A stretch of DNA of 54,071 nt from Elysia marginata (GCA_019649035.1 BMAT01000578.1:48116-102186), one strand, 5' to 3'; counted from the first letter of the stretch, positions 35,201-47,622 are shown. Translations and numbers: made by a program. Notes: generated by a model not told the origin, from the letters alone.

Positions 35201-38200
35201 ATATAGTTTGAATTAAACAAGTATTCGAGTTATTCAAGTTTTAGTTGTTTGGACTCAACCATAATTCAAACCTGAATAATACAAATATTTGCTTAATTCA
35301 AACTACATTTTATGCTTTTTCTTTTTTTGCATACTGATAGTGATTTTTAAATTTGATTTTTTTTAGCTAATTGGAAATTACATTTTGAACCCCTTTGTAA
35401 CAATATATTTAACACACAACCAATTTTAATTCAGCATAACCCTCCTTTGTTAGAAACTAAAACCTTTTATAAAATAATCCTCGCTTAAAACAATTTTTTG
35501 GCTTTGTTCTAAGTAGTTTGTTTTGAAGCAGACTTCTTTTTTTATGTTTAGATATATATATTGCAGTCTCCACATCAATAAATTGCTTTCAGTGTTGATT
35601 TGATTGCCCGTATTGGTGTTTTATTTTGTGTTCTTTCAATAAATACTTCAAAATTCATGCAGCCCATCGTCTGTAAAATATAAGGAAAGAGTTGTTTATT
35701 ATTTTTTTTTTGTGTATATTTTGACTTGGTACACCAAAAGCAAGGATTAAATTGAATCTTATCATGCTGCTCACTTTCTTTGCATCTTTTCACAGATATG
35801 GCCATTATGTAGAAGGAGCTGGGTCGGTTGTTCAGATGTGTACAGATATACAGGTATACAGGGTATTTCAAGTAATACTAGGTAGAGAAGGATACTTCCT
35901 GTTGACTTGTCGGGTCGACAAGTCGTGTTTTCATTTCTCTCTCGATCTGGGATTTAATAATCTTATTGTGGAGTTTTCTTTTTCATGGTTGATCTTTTCT
36001 TGGATTATCGTGGATAAGCATTAGTTAAGTCATTGGTTTCAGTGTTCCTTTCCGTTCTTTTTTTTGTGTTATAGGCAATCTCAGTTTGATCTAGACCTTG
36101 GCTCTTTGAGCACAATCCGGCTCAGGCATTTTGCTCTGTCCGTGTAACTAGATTTAGATTAGTTGGGTTTTTTCTATGAGTTCTTTCTTTATCCTGTGTA
36201 CTTCCCTACCCCCCGCCCATTTTCTTCTTTGCAACTACATCTTTATATTTCTCTACCTTTTATCAGGCCTGTTGTTTCACAGGTCTTCGTTTAATTGAGA
36301 ATTTTCATAGTTTTTTCATTCCTTTTCAGCTTTGGATTACTTGTCCCCGCTCTTGTCCCTCTTTTCGTTTTCTATGTGTCGAGTCGACTTTAGACTTTGA
36401 CACTCGACAACAGTGTAGTGTGTTTTGATTGATCCTGAGCACAGATGCCTGCATACTTTCTCTCAACTCTCTTTCAAATGCAAGCTTCACTTGACAACAT
36501 AAGAGAATACTAGGTAGCTTGCTTATTGAGAACACAGTAAAACAGACTTGAATTGTGTTTAGTACTATGTTCTGGTAGAAGGAAAAAAGCGTTTCGATAC
36601 CCGTTAGTAAATAGAAAAATAAACTTTATTTAACATAACAAACATGGCCCAGCCTGTTTTTGTTCTGTCTCGAAACCTGCGGACTAACTGCGAGAAAATC
36701 ACTAATTATAAAATGTGTCTTGCAGCGAGCAAAACTGTGGGAAGAGACGGGGTGCTTGGGGCTCAACAAATCGGAGCCTTATGGAGACTATATCCAAGCT
36801 CCCAACAAAAGCGAGTAGAGCTGCTGACAAAAGGAATAGTGATAGAGGAAAAGCTCATAAACGTCGCTTCCCAAAACCCCTTTATCATAAGAGGTGGGGA
36901 TGGTGTGGAAATTCCGAGCACCAAACTCACAATATCAGTCGCCAGCGACACGGTGAAGACAGCTCTAATAAAGAAAGGTCTCAAAATGAGATCTTGAATA
37001 AAAATGGAAGCGATCAGGGACCCCGATGGTAATCTCACCGAATGGTTATCAGGCCGACGGTTCGTTTACATCGACGTACCAAAAACAAGCATCGAAACCA
37101 CAATCCAAATTGGGCAATTTAAAGTCCGCCTATACTACAAAGAACTAAGGGCAACCATGGAGTGCAAAAATCGCCTCCAGAAGGGTCACACGGCAATACA
37201 CTGTCTCAATGAAGAGATATGCTATAACTGTAAAAACCCTGGACATAAATCTTCAGCCCGGAGAATATAGAAAAAACAGGAACATCTAACATAGACGGAA
37301 ATACAGGAACGGAAAGTGAGGTCGAATCTGTGCAAAGTGACAGCTCAGCAGAAGAGACAACAAATGAAGGGAAACTGGGTGAAGCATTGACTCAGAAAAA
37401 AAAGAAAAAGAAGCAAAAAGCAACGAAAATGGCCAAAAATGAGGAAAACGATGGAAAATTAAATGAGACTGAGGCAACAGATATTGAAAATCAATCAAAA
37501 AAAGACAAAAGAAACGAGTAGAAAACAAATGTAAACGAACAGAAAACCAATCCGGACAGAGGAAGAAACAAAAACACTGAGAGCTCAAATAATGACATAA
37601 CGCGTTACTTGGCCAGGGCTCGTTCTATAAGCAGCAAGAGGAGTCAACCAGACTCGCCGACGAAAGGAAGTGAAACTCCACCAAGAAAACTGAAAGGGAA
37701 CGATTGACATGCTGAATAACACAACAAATTACTGACTGATCAACAATTTGGCATCATCGAACCACGGAATATTTAGGAAAAAAAATCACATCCCAAAACA
37801 TGAAAATTTGAAATGGCGGAAGCTCTCAAGTTCACTACCTGGAATGTCCAGGGTTTAAGAAATATTCGGAAACGAAAAACTATATTTAGATTATTAAAGG
37901 CAGAAAACTTTGGGTTTATAGCTCTACAAGAGACCTACTTAAAACAAGAGGATTTTAAAGCGATAGAAAAAGAATGGAACGGAGTGCTCCATTTGTCACC
38001 CGGAACAGCAAGAAGCAGAGGTTTTATAACCTTATTCAGTAAAAAACACAAAGCAGATCAAATAAAGCTAATCGAAAACAAGGAAAGATACATAATCTCG
38101 GAATTAAAAATGGGCTCAAAAACGATAACAATTTTAAATGCATATGCTCCGTGTAATGAAAATGAGAAAAAACTCTTCCTGCAGGAATTGACAAACTCAT

Positions 38201-41200
38201 TACATTTTTAATGTACCTGCAAGCCAACAAACGAAATAATATGCTTGGGCGACTTCAACTCCGCGATTAATAATGCTCTGGATATCATCTCAGGAAATCC
38301 ACATAACTCGAATACAATTAAACTTTTTGACGAATGGATTAAACTCAATAACCTCTTTGACAAGTGGAGAGAGAAGCACCCGCAAGAAAAACAGTTTACG
38401 TGGTGCAGAAAGAACATTGCCCGTAGACTGGACTATGTTTTCTTAAATGAAGCTCATTATAACACTGTATCACAAATACATATCAAATCTCTTGGATTTT
38501 CCGACCATAACCTAGCCAATGCGATCTGGTATTGAAAGGGTCATTCACTTATAAATTGAATACTAATTTATTAAAGGACAGAAAATACCTGGCGCTGATA
38601 TAATGACTGATTCAGAATGTTTACAACGAATCAGAAAATAGAGAGTTGAATCCTCATCAAAAGTGGGAGCTAGCAAAGGCAGAAAAATATGCCACTAGCC
38701 AACAGTACAGCAAATACCTAGCCACCAACAAGGTCAACACCTCTATACAACTACAAACAAAGTTAGAATTGACAAACAGAAGATTAGCCGCAGAACCGAC
38801 AAATGAAGAAATACAAAAAGAAAGGGCACAAATCCTCAAAAGGCTAGAAATATGGGAAATGGATAAAACTAGAGGGGCTCAAATCAGGTCACGTATTAAA
38901 TGGATAGAGGAAGGAGAAAAATGCTCTAAGTTCTTCCTTAGCCTTGAAAAATCAAGATCAAGCAGAAATACTATACATAGTGTAACAAAGGAAAATGGAG
39001 ACGAAGTAACATCGGAAAGAGAGGTACTTCGAGAGATACGTAAATACTATGAGACCCTATACAAAGAAAATACAGACCAAAAAGAAATAATTCAACGCTG
39101 CAAAAACTTCACACAGAACCTAAACATTCCACAACTCAAAGAAGATCATAAAGACGCCACAGAAGCTGAATTTACAGAAGAAGAGATATCTGTAGCCCTA
39201 AAATCAATGAAGAATGGATCAGCCCCTGGACCAGATGGCATCCCAGTCGAGTTTTATAAAATGTTCTGGCCTGATGTGAAAGAAAAATTTATGGAAGCTT
39301 TTCGCTACAGCCAAGATGTAAGCACCCTATCTCCATCACAAAGACAAGGTACTATTACCCTAATACACAAAGTCAAAGAATTGTCTAGGAATTTACTAAC
39401 CAACTGGAGACCGATATGCCTGACCAACGCAGATTATAAAATAATTTCGAAAGCGTTGGCCTTTAGGATGAAGAAAGTATTGCCAAGCATCATCCACGAA
39501 AAACCAGACAGGTTTCATAAAACTTTAAAAGGAAGAAATATTGCCACAGCTATTCGAAAAATAGGAGACTCAATTGAATTTGAGCTGATAAATCCTAAGT
39601 CTGAAGCCATAGCCTTGAGTATAGACTACTGTAAGGCATTCGACACAGTATCAGTAAGTCTAATACAAGAAGCATTGAAGCTGTACAGTTTTGGCAAAAA
39701 CTTTATAAAATGGGTAAAAATCATACTCACAGATAGACAGTCTAATGTGAGAAATGGAGGCAGCTGCTCGGAATACTTTAATGCTAGAAAGAGGGGTGTG
39801 TCAAGGATGCCCGGTGTCACCGATGTTGTTTAAAATAGCCGTGTAATTGCTTGCCATAAACATTAGACAGAGCGACAAGATAGAAGGAATAACTCAACCA
39901 CAATCTACACTGTCTTTAAAGATCCTCCAGTTCGCAGATGACACAACACTATTCCTCAAAGACAAAATGGATTTTAGAGAAGTCCTCTCAAAAATCAGTC
40001 TTCAGCCTCTGCTCAGGACTGCAGCTTAATGAAAAAAAATCAAAGGCAATGCTACTTTCTAAACTAACATTGGTACCAAGATACATTATTAACATCGAAT
40101 GTGTAGATGCAATAAAAATTCTGGGTGTTACATTTAGTCGCTTTAAATAAGCCGGGGAAATAGAAGAAAACTGGAAGCCTAGAGTCGAACAAATCGAAAG
40201 ACTTCTAAGCTTATGGGCAAAGCGAGACTTATCCATTATAGAAAAGATAACTATCTTGAAAACATTAGCATTAAGTAAAGTAAATTATATCATAAACAGC
40301 ATTGGAATGCCAAATAAAGTACTTACACACATCAACCGAATATTCTTTCGTTTCATCTGGAAGAAGAAATATTGTAACAAAAGGGCCTTTGAAAAGGTAA
40401 GAAGAAAGACAGTATGCAACGAAACAAAAAACGGGGGATTGAAGATGTTCAACATTATCAACATACAATCAGCAGCATACAAACACTGGGCCGAGGCCCT
40501 TCTCACAGAAGAAGAAGAATGGAAAAAATGGGCAAGGCAAGCCCTGAAGCCTTTAGGTGCTGGAGCAGCTTTCCTCTGTACTAACGAAAAAGTGAGAGGA
40601 TTAGAAGAAATAAAAATCTCATTCTGGAAAAAGGTCATAACCACTTGGGTAGAATTAAATGATAATAATGATCACCAAGACTTTTATAACCAGCCTCTAT
40701 TTAATAATAAACATCTAGCATATAATGGCAACTCCCTATAAATCAAAAAATCTATTGACAAAAACATCAACTACGTCAAAGATGTGTTACAAGGAAGCAA
40801 TTTCATTTCCTTGGAACAATATGTGCTAAAGACAGGCCCCTACCCAGGCAGCCAGATGGACTACAGCCTCCTCCGGTCTGTTGTCCTTAGAGAAAAGAAA
40901 AAAAGAGCTGTACTAACTAGTGCCGGAGCAGAAACCAGAGTTCTCTTTAAAGGACAAAAACTGGGAAAACTTAAAAGGAAAGGAATTCTAAAACTAATAA
41001 CACCAGTGGTAAAACCCCTCACACTTAATCTGTGGAAGAAAAAATTCAATAATGAAACACCCGCTGACCTATGGTCATTACCATGGCAATGCACTAATGA
41101 AACTAGACTTAGGGCACTTCAGTGGAAAATATTACATAACATCTACCCCACCATGATATTACTAGAAAAAATGGGTATAAGTCCGCACAATGAATGTCAG

Positions 41201-44200
41201 ACATGCAAAACAAAAGACTACATTGAATTTGAACACTTCTTTGCTGAGTGTTCTCTGGTAAAACCACTTTGGATAGAAGTGGAAAACCTGCTGTCAGTTT
41301 ACCTTGGAAGACAAATAAAGTTAACAACGGCAGCCATTCTACTCGGAGTTAATCAGAAGCGCTTTACCAGGGCAGAACAAATTACAATAAACCATACCCT
41401 TTTAGTTGGAAAACTTTGTATTTCAAAGATTGAATATGGTGCACAAAAAAAATCACCTCATAAGTCTATTCCACACGGAAGGTCAGTATAGAAAACTAAA
41501 ATGTTTGAAAGACGACAAAAAACAAGTAAAATAACTATTACCTACCTTACGAGACGTAGGCAATTTCATCAGTCACAAGTGGCATTATTTTGTCCTTCTT
41601 TATATTTTAATACTTAGCTCTTAAATAGTGTTTTTCTTCTGGCTGATATGCACCCTTTGATCTCCTTCATATTTTTGTTTCGAACCTCTGAAGGTGAACA
41701 GAAGGGGGTAGATACAGCTCCTTTATTTTTTTTTATCTATTTATGGTCTTTTTTTTTTTTTAAAGGGCCACTACTAGACATTTTATAGTGGCTATTATTA
41801 TTGTTATTATCATTTTCATTATTATTATTATGGTTGATTTTAGTATTATTGTTGTTGTTGTGGTTGACGATACAGATATCTATATTATCACTATTAAGAC
41901 CTTAATTACTTTTATTGTTGGTAGCATTTTTGTCGGAATTATCAATATTATTAGTACTGTCTCCATTATATTAATATGTCTTAGACACTCAGGTAGTTTT
42001 GACCCGTTATGTTTCGGCATAAGCCAGTCTCGTTAGAATAGCAGCCTCATAACCACCGAATACAACGAATACCCACCTTGTATCCATGTTCTTCCCTTTT
42101 CTCCCCCTCTCCACATTCCCTACCCCTACGTTATCTTGTCATTCTCTTATAATTCCAAACCTCGTGTATTCCATACTTTATCAAGTACCTTAACTGTCGA
42201 GCCTATAGATTTCTATACATCCCTCACACCCAATATCTCACTCAATAATATTCATCTCTAATAACCATTTTCCGTAGTATGTAACACTCAGCTCAATAAT
42301 AACTATTTGAGTACTGGACCCTTCAGTAGGCATAGTACTGCTGCCTTAAGACGATAAGTTTGTCCTCCCCTAAGCTGGTAACCTCAGTGAACCAACTGGA
42401 TCTGAAAAGAGCAAGGAAATGTATGCAAAAAAAAAAACAGGCGCTGACAAAGTAATCCTGGCACTGGAGATGTCAGAAATGGTGACGTGATCGACCACAG
42501 TGGATCCTTGCCTTCCTCACTTTGACTTATATGATAGGTCCGATAGCAAGGTAGGATCCCCGGTCTCAGCCCAACTGTTCTTTATTTGATTATTTTCCTT
42601 TCAGCGGCCTTAAACGAAAAATGAAACTGTGCAAATAGAGGTAGGCCTACAGCCTATATCCCTATTCGACGTGACCTAAAGCATCTATACCTTCAATAAA
42701 ATAGACACATTTCCTGTTTTACAGCAGCAGAAATAATGCAGATTCCTACAGTAGGAAAAAACCAAACAACTTCACCCTCAAGGCTACCCTGAACCTTCAC
42801 CCCTCCTCTCCCTCTCTCCATCTCTTCCTCTTTATCTCACTCTGGCCGTCTCCTCTCGTTAGCTCTCTTCTCTTTGTATCCTATTGAAGTCCAGAATAGA
42901 ATAGCGATTTGACATTTAACAAGGTCACTATAGCACGAGACTGAGCTTCAAATTTTTCGGCCCCTTACACAATTAAGATTTCATTGTAATTATATTAGAA
43001 TGAAAATGGCTGTGTGTCTAGTACTGTCTACCCCATATGGACTGGGAATGGGGAAGTGCTGCCTCGCGACTCGCTGGAGCGGAGGATTTAGTAATGTTGT
43101 ATTAACTTTACTTACATTGTTACAGCATGTCTAGCTATTAAAACATATAATATTAGTCTAAGAGATCTAACCACACACTTGTTACAAGTCGAAGACATAA
43201 GTTATTTGTCTATGTATCGTATCGTACAGCATAAACTAACAAATTGAGTATCTAATCATCCAACCAAACCAGGTCACAAAAAGAATAGAAAGCACAGGGG
43301 AAAAAAATACTAGGTAGAGAAAAGTAGAAAGAAGGGAGAAGAGCTGGAGAGGGACAAGCAAGGAAGGACAGAGAGAGCAAAGGAATAATTTATGTGATAA
43401 ATCTTTTTTGATGAGACAAGAAATGAATGATTAATTTACTAATTACACAAATAGATTCTACATGAAAAAAAAAACAATTTTTTCAATTTTTTTTTCAATT
43501 TTTAAACATTTTACTGTTTGCACCGTGAAAGAAAAAAAATCAAGAATTGTTCTATCTGAAAATGTTTACTTACACAATACAGATTTCATTGTAATTAATT
43601 ATATTAGAATGAAAATGGCTGTGTGTCTAGTACTGTCTACCCATATCATAGTCTTATTCATACTAAGTCATAGACTTGTTCAACCTATCATTGGACTTTG
43701 GTCTGACGTGGTCTACTGCGAAAAAATAATGGTCCTATGGTACTGAAATTGTTGTGTATTGGATAATTACAATCGAGGCATGAGTTCAATTAGTTTACCC
43801 AATTTGTCTCTTTAATAGTAATTGGATCTTCATTGTCCCTTGCAGGCTACAAGGGAAGCAAGCAAGTTCAAGTCCCTGGCTGTTGAGCTTCAGAACAGCC
43901 GAGAGTGGCAGGAAAAGGAGTTGTCTCTCTTGCGCAGACTGCGACTGCGTTATTTTACACCACGGGAGGTTGCAAATTTACTGTGTTTCCCAAGCAGCTT
44001 CAGTAAGGATCCAATATTTTATTTCAAGATAAATTTTTCGCTTGTACCTAATATCTTTAACTCATTGAAGATGGCAGCTTTGCAATCTTAGGACATGTTA
44101 TTTGACTAAGGGTTTTGTTCATCTTTTAATAACTGTAGTCTATTGCACATATTGAAATTTTTTCGCTGTAGTCTACTGCACATATTGAACATATTGTGCT

Positions 44201-45616
44201 ACAAATTTAATCCTAAAATTTATTAGCAAGAGTGTTTGTTGTCACTCTTAAGCTCATTCAACTAATAGACTCTGGTGTCCATTACATCTTCATTGAGATG
44301 TAGTAGTTATGCTTTTCCAGTCTATATTATTCTGAAGCAGAATGTACAACATTCAATTACATGGAATCTGCGAGAAGTCAACTCTCGGTTAAAGTCAACA
44401 CCTCTCAACAGTCTCGTTTTTTCCTTCTTTATTTTGTATTAAGTCAACATCTTCGGGCCTATTTTTGCTTAAAGTCAACACCTCATAGTCAAATGGAAAG
44501 ATATATATATAGAGAGAGAGAGATCCCCAGATGGGTCTTGGGAGAGACGAAGAGAAATAGCGGAGGTGGGTGGTGGGCGCTCTTTGTTTCCAATCATGAT
44601 TCAAGGCACTGAAGGCCCTAACAAAGCCTAAGAGAAAATGAAAACTTCTGACCAGGGAAACTGCTGTGAATTGCTGTAAAATATTTTTGGAACGCCTGGG
44701 TCTAGATTTATTTATGGTAGATGAAAAATTAAACTCAACAATAATAAAAGTGATTTTTTTTTAATTAAGCTATATTAAGCACTTTACGGGCATTTTTGTT
44801 ACTGTTAGTAATACCAAAAGAGTCATTGGTGCGTGCCAGAATCTCTGGAATCATAATAATATACCAATATCATATTGTTTGTATTCCGTACTAATTTTTT
44901 TCGTTCGATTTGTTATATACTAGTTTCTTCCATCCAACTTTCTTGCACTTGTAATGGTATATCTAGGGTTTTGCCATCCCAACAGTCTTTGCTTTCGTTT
45001 TGTATAAAAAAAAATTTTAATCCTGCAAAAACCAGAATGAAATAGACTAAAAAGCTATGTCTAATGTTGCCTTATTTGATGCAGACTTTTCCAAATGTAT
45101 TTGATCTAATTTTTTTTAATTGTTTCTCTGCCTAATGCAAAATACAATCAACTTTGCTTATGTCAATATGCAGGGGAATTAATTGATAACATCAACTTAG
45201 TTAAAAAATGGAGTTATTTGCAAGTCCTTGTATAATATATATATTCATCTGTGAAATTTTCCTCATGAGATACAAAAATAGAATCAATGTAACTGTAAAT
45301 CAATTTAAGCAGTGTTGACTGTGAAGAGGATAATGATAATATAAATAACATTTATATAACGCCTTTTCTATGGTAGCTCAAAGCGCGGACAAGGAAGGAA
45401 ACATTGACGTGATTTTGAACTTTGCTCATTGATACATCATAAGAAGTAAAGAATATCCTAAGGTGTGACAACGTGAATCACCTCATCTTTTCCTTCTGTC
45501 TTTCTATAATTTCAGCGTTCCCAGAGGATGTCACTAAGATCCAAAAATACAGAGTACTTGGCAACAGCCTGAATGTGCATGTTGTCTCTGAGCTCATTAA
45601 ATTGATGGTCACCTGA
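29226..45616 (+). CDS. TRDMT1: TRDMT1/DNMT2 tRNA (cytosine-38-C5) methyltransferase
   Basis: Eight coding exons join in frame to 467 aa: 29226-29304, 31219-31328 (acceptor uncertain by one base), 32440-32588, 33225-33441, 34493-35025, 35796-35853, 43846-44002 and 45516-45616. The protein is a SAM-dependent cytosine-C5 methyltransferase that acts on tRNA C38. Motif I (SAM binding) is LELYSGIGGMHWSLR (13-26 region). Motif IV is SPPCQPFTR with catalytic Cys84, motif VI is ENVKGF (124-129) and motif VIII is QFGIPNCRLRYY (158-169). The Dnmt2-specific CFT is followed by KRYGHYVEGAG (359 onward). The C-terminal block is RYFTPREVANLL...RVLGNSLNVHVVSELI. Human DNMT2 has 391 aa; the excess here is a Ser-rich, low-complexity insertion in exon 5 (about 190-280). 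All catalytic motifs look intact, so activity is expected. The sixth intron (35854-43845) hosts a LINE in sense orientation. Confidence 0.95.
29803..30452 (+). mobile_element. 650-bp piggyBac-like deletion derivative
   Basis: It has perfect 12-bp inverted termini, CTCACTGACTAC (29803-29814) and GTAGTCAGTGAG (30441-30452), each flanked outside by TTAA (29799-29802 and 30453-30456). This is the TTAA target specificity of piggyBac. At about 30111-30230 the plus frame reads DSDDEIAFESIIEDDIDADY followed by EPPKGKRAKPSQAKGKGKG. This acidic-then-basic segment is like the N-terminus of piggyBac transposases. The catalytic core is absent, so the copy is non-autonomous. It lies in the first intron of TRDMT1. 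Confidence 0.8.
31670..32105. mobile_element. CAGTGGAAAC-ended repeat (family II), partial copy
   Basis: The right end reads TTTTGGAGGTTTCCACTGCA, the family II terminus in inverse orientation. The left part has GATTCGAATTATGCACAAAGG, matching GGATGCAAATTATACACAAAGG at 50260-50283. A cttctcag..caccttcctctctcac block is shared with that copy. The left terminus is not clear. It lies in TRDMT1 intron 2. Confidence 0.45.
33890..34301. mobile_element. CAGTGGAAAC-ended repeat (family II), ~410 bp
   Basis: The left end reads AGTGGAAACCTTCGAAATC and the right end reads GATTCGAATCATGAGGTTTCCATTGTA, inverse complements with a few differences. It lies in TRDMT1 intron 4, about 190 bp before exon 5. No coding capacity. 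Confidence 0.55.
36644..37706 (+). pseudogene. LINE ORF1 (zinc-knuckle nucleic-acid-binding protein), broken
   Basis: It begins MAQPVFVLSRNLR. An in-frame TGA occurs at 36995-36997, and the same frame continues with DPDGNLTEWLSGRRFVYIDV. A cysteine/histidine-rich part follows: MECKNRLQKGHTAIHC and CYNCKNPGHKSSAR. These are two CCHC-type zinc knuckles; the last Cys of the second is Arg here. After a stop at 37270 a Lys/Glu-rich low-complexity tail continues in other frames, ending near SPTKGSETPPRKLKGND. ORF1 proteins of this type coat LINE RNA in the transposition particle. Confidence 0.75.
37813..41491 (+). pseudogene. LINE ORF2 (AP endonuclease plus reverse transcriptase), broken
   Basis: The endonuclease starts KFTTWNVQGLRN and continues FIALQETYL, then ICLGDFNSAINN and RLDYVFLN...GFSDHNL, the standard APE-type motif order. 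A TAA at 38209-38211 interrupts it in frame, and a frameshift lies near 38535-38646. The reverse transcriptase shows SAPGPDGIPVEFYKMFW, NWRPICLTNADYKI, SIDYCKAFDTV, a frameshifted CPVSPMLF block near 39815-39830, and LQFADDTTLF (FADD catalytic pair). The C-terminal end has a CQTCKTKDYIEFEHFFAEC zinc-like motif typical of L1/Tx1-group ORF2. At least four to five disabling changes are visible, so the copy cannot encode a full protein. Confidence 0.88.
41788..41870 (+). repeat. ATT/GTT trinucleotide-rich repeat
   Basis: Irregular (ATT)n, (GTT)n and (ATC)n runs in the 3' part of the LINE region. They create an Ile/Val-rich open frame that is not a gene. Confidence 0.75.
42964..43038 (+). repeat. 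75-bp direct repeat, copy 1
   Basis: Starts CTTACACAATTAAGATTTCA and ends GTCTACCCCATAT. It is nearly identical to 43569-43646, differing mainly by a 4-base TTAA/ATTA-type length change and two substitutions. It lies just inside the inferred 3' end of the LINE. Confidence 0.85.
43569..43646 (+). repeat. 75-bp direct repeat, copy 2
   Basis: The second copy of the repeat at 42964-43038. It lies outside the inferred LINE 3' boundary and about 200 bp before TRDMT1 exon 7. Confidence 0.85.
44504..44524 (+). repeat. (TA)n(GA)n microsatellite
   Basis: Short compound ATATATATA/GAGAGAGAGA run in TRDMT1 intron 7. It is next to a family of AAAGTCAACACCTC units (44366-44480) that also occur at 48960-49130. 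Confidence 0.7.
45330..45391. repeat. dispersed repeat with ATTTATATAACGCC..CTCAAAGCGC signature
   Basis: Related to the block at 11680-11750. It lies in the last intron of TRDMT1, about 125 bp before the final exon. Confidence 0.5.
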
Positions 45617-46275
45617 TCAAGATCTGCAGTTTCTTTTTTTGACAAATAATTAAGTGCAAGTATAAGGGTAGGGGGTGTCTTTTTTCTTGTGGGACGGGGT
45701 GGAGGTGGGTGGAGGGTTGTCTTTTTTCCTGTGGGACTGGAGTGGGTGTTCTTTTAACAAGTGGATGAAAGCCGTGTGGAGTCTTTGCCTTACTTGCTGA
45801 CCAAAAGTAAAAGCCGAAAATCATCTCATGATATAATTGGTTTTCATCCCATTAGTGTACAAGCTTTGCATCCGAAACTAAGCATTTATTATTTTATTTT
45901 TGATTGAGAACATTCCAGCTACCTTTCTGAGGGGCTGAATTTTATAGTCTTGTTCCGATAGGTAAGTTGTCGAAACCCAATGGGAACCAAATATATAACT
46001 ATGAATTATCCAAATATCGAATTATTACTTTATTAGAGAAGGATGATACAAATCTGTAATCTGAGAGTAGTTCAAAATCAGCAAATGCTTTAATTATTCA
46101 GGTTTGAATTATATGGACGGTAATTTATTGTATTTTAGGTTTGATCTCAGTTGAATGAACAATAATTGGGAATCCTTCAAATCTAAACCCAATAATTGAT
46201 GTCATATTATTCTAGGTTCAAGTGAGCGTGAACATCCCCAAGAGAATGTCATCTAAATAAAATTTGCTATTTTAA
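45617..46275 (+). other. probable 3' UTR of TRDMT1
   Basis: Sequence following the TGA at 45614-45616, with no further coding similarity. AATAAA at 46256-46261 is a plausible polyadenylation signal. A T/G-rich direct repeat ('tcttttttc..tgtggga') occurs near 45677-45740. Confidence 0.4.
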
Positions 46276-47619
46276 AGTTTTTCCATTCTAATGTGCCCAA
46301 ACTCGTCATAAGGAGAAATAAATGCAAAATAATTTCTAGCTGAAGTAAAGCGCCCTTGGGTAGTAAATCCAAGGGAAATAAGACCGAACCAAAAAACCAT
46401 GAGGTTTGTACCTTTGACCTTAAATTTTTTTAGAATAAATTTACATAGAAATTTTTTTTAATAGATTTTTCTATTGATTTTTTCGACATTTATCTCCCTG
46501 GCTTTAGCATACATTGGGTTAATACATTGTTTAGCTTTTCAAATGGCTTGTGTTCTAATCTACATCTAGAGGTTCATGCCGATTCAGTTTTTAAATGTTG
46601 ACAAGATGCTTTTCTAGACCTCAACTTTAAAAAGATTCCTAGTGAGCATTTTGGTTTCAGTATAAATGTCTTGGGACCAGTGTTAAGGAGGCCCCCCTGT
46701 CGGAAACTTTAATTTGAGAAAACATCTTATACTCGTTTTTTTTTCTATTCTTTGGATAAAAAGTTCTAATACCCTCTATCAAAATATTGATAATTTCACA
46801 CTATTCAACGTTTGGAGGCTCAGAAAAATGCATTGTTCCAACTATCAACCCTTTGACTATGTGAAAATGGTGACATTCCACTCATTTGCCCTGGGCACAA
46901 GCCTAATTAACTATATTTTGAGGCCCCCAGTCAAAATTTGCTAAGCCTTTTTTCTGAAAACACACACCACAAACAAGACACACAAAACGATCCTAGTCAC
47001 TCATTTATTTAATTTATTTAGGTATAATATATTCATCCTTATGTCTTGTGTCCATGGTGAATGAGTTGGATGTCAAAATTTTCACCCAAAAGGTGTTGTT
47101 TTGAGCCCGACATTTTTCTAAACTTCACAAAATTATGAAAACAATGAATCTCAAATTCAAAGAGCTCAGACCAAACGAGACCCCAGGCTAAAAGAGGGAA
47201 ATTAAAGCCGCATTTTATTTTCTTCTTTTGCTTTATTAAAACGCCTTTGATCCAACAAGTACCAAATTTTACCAACCTCGGGTTCAACAAGGGAAGCAAG
47301 CCCATTCCTACGGTTCTGTACAGTCAGTACACTAGTAGTAGTAAAATTATATCAAACTGTCGAGTCTTTGGTACACTTCACATGTCACAACACTAGTTAT
47401 TCTAGGCCTTTGTCATTGTTAGACAGTATGTTTGCGCTTGTTAGTGTTACAATACGCCTGGTTTTTATGTCCTTGTGTGTGTGCCTTAGCTGTAGGTGGG
47501 AGTGGGGTAGGGCAAGTGTAGAGTGCACGAGGACTACGCTTGGACCAAGAATGAAGATAGGCCCAGTGATGGACGCAGCGCAAGACGTAATGAGTGTGTG
47601 TGTGTGTTTGGGAGGGGGG
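46276..47619. other. intergenic DNA with family I MITE termini
   Basis: No gene seen. CACTCATTTGCCCTGGGCACAAG (46880-46902) matches the right end of family I, and TGTCTTGTGTCC followed by GGTGAATGAGTTGGATGTC (47042-47073) matches its left end. They appear to be separate single-ended remnants. Confidence 0.5.
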
Positions 47620-47622
47620 NNN
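47620..47622. other. assembly gap (NNN)
   Basis: Three ambiguous bases directly after a GT microsatellite and a G run (47594-47619). This is a likely sequencing or assembly break rather than biology. Confidence 0.95.

Larger units (their letters stand above)
35890..43305 (+). mobile_element. near full-length L1/Tx1-type LINE in TRDMT1 intron 6
   Basis: A 16-nt direct repeat, AATACTAGGTAGAGAA, occurs at 35874-35889 and at 43306-43321. The second copy directly follows a short A-tract (43301-43307), as expected of target-primed reverse transcription. Between them lie a 5' leader (to 36643), ORF1 (36644 to about 37706), ORF2 (37813-41491) and a long 3' region. The element is in the same orientation as TRDMT1. 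Both ORFs carry stops and frameshifts, so this copy is dead. The 1.8-kb 3' region is long for the class and may include other sequence. The boundaries depend on the direct repeat being the true target-site duplication. Confidence 0.8.

Noticed and set aside
41788-42036. 82-aa Ile/Val-rich plus-strand frame
   Set aside because: Encoded by an ATT/GTT microsatellite within the LINE 3' region.
42428-42439. A-tract as an alternative 3' end of the LINE
   Set aside because: Sequence following it does not match sequence before the 5' end, whereas the A-tract at 43301 is followed by a 16-nt repeat of the 5' flank.
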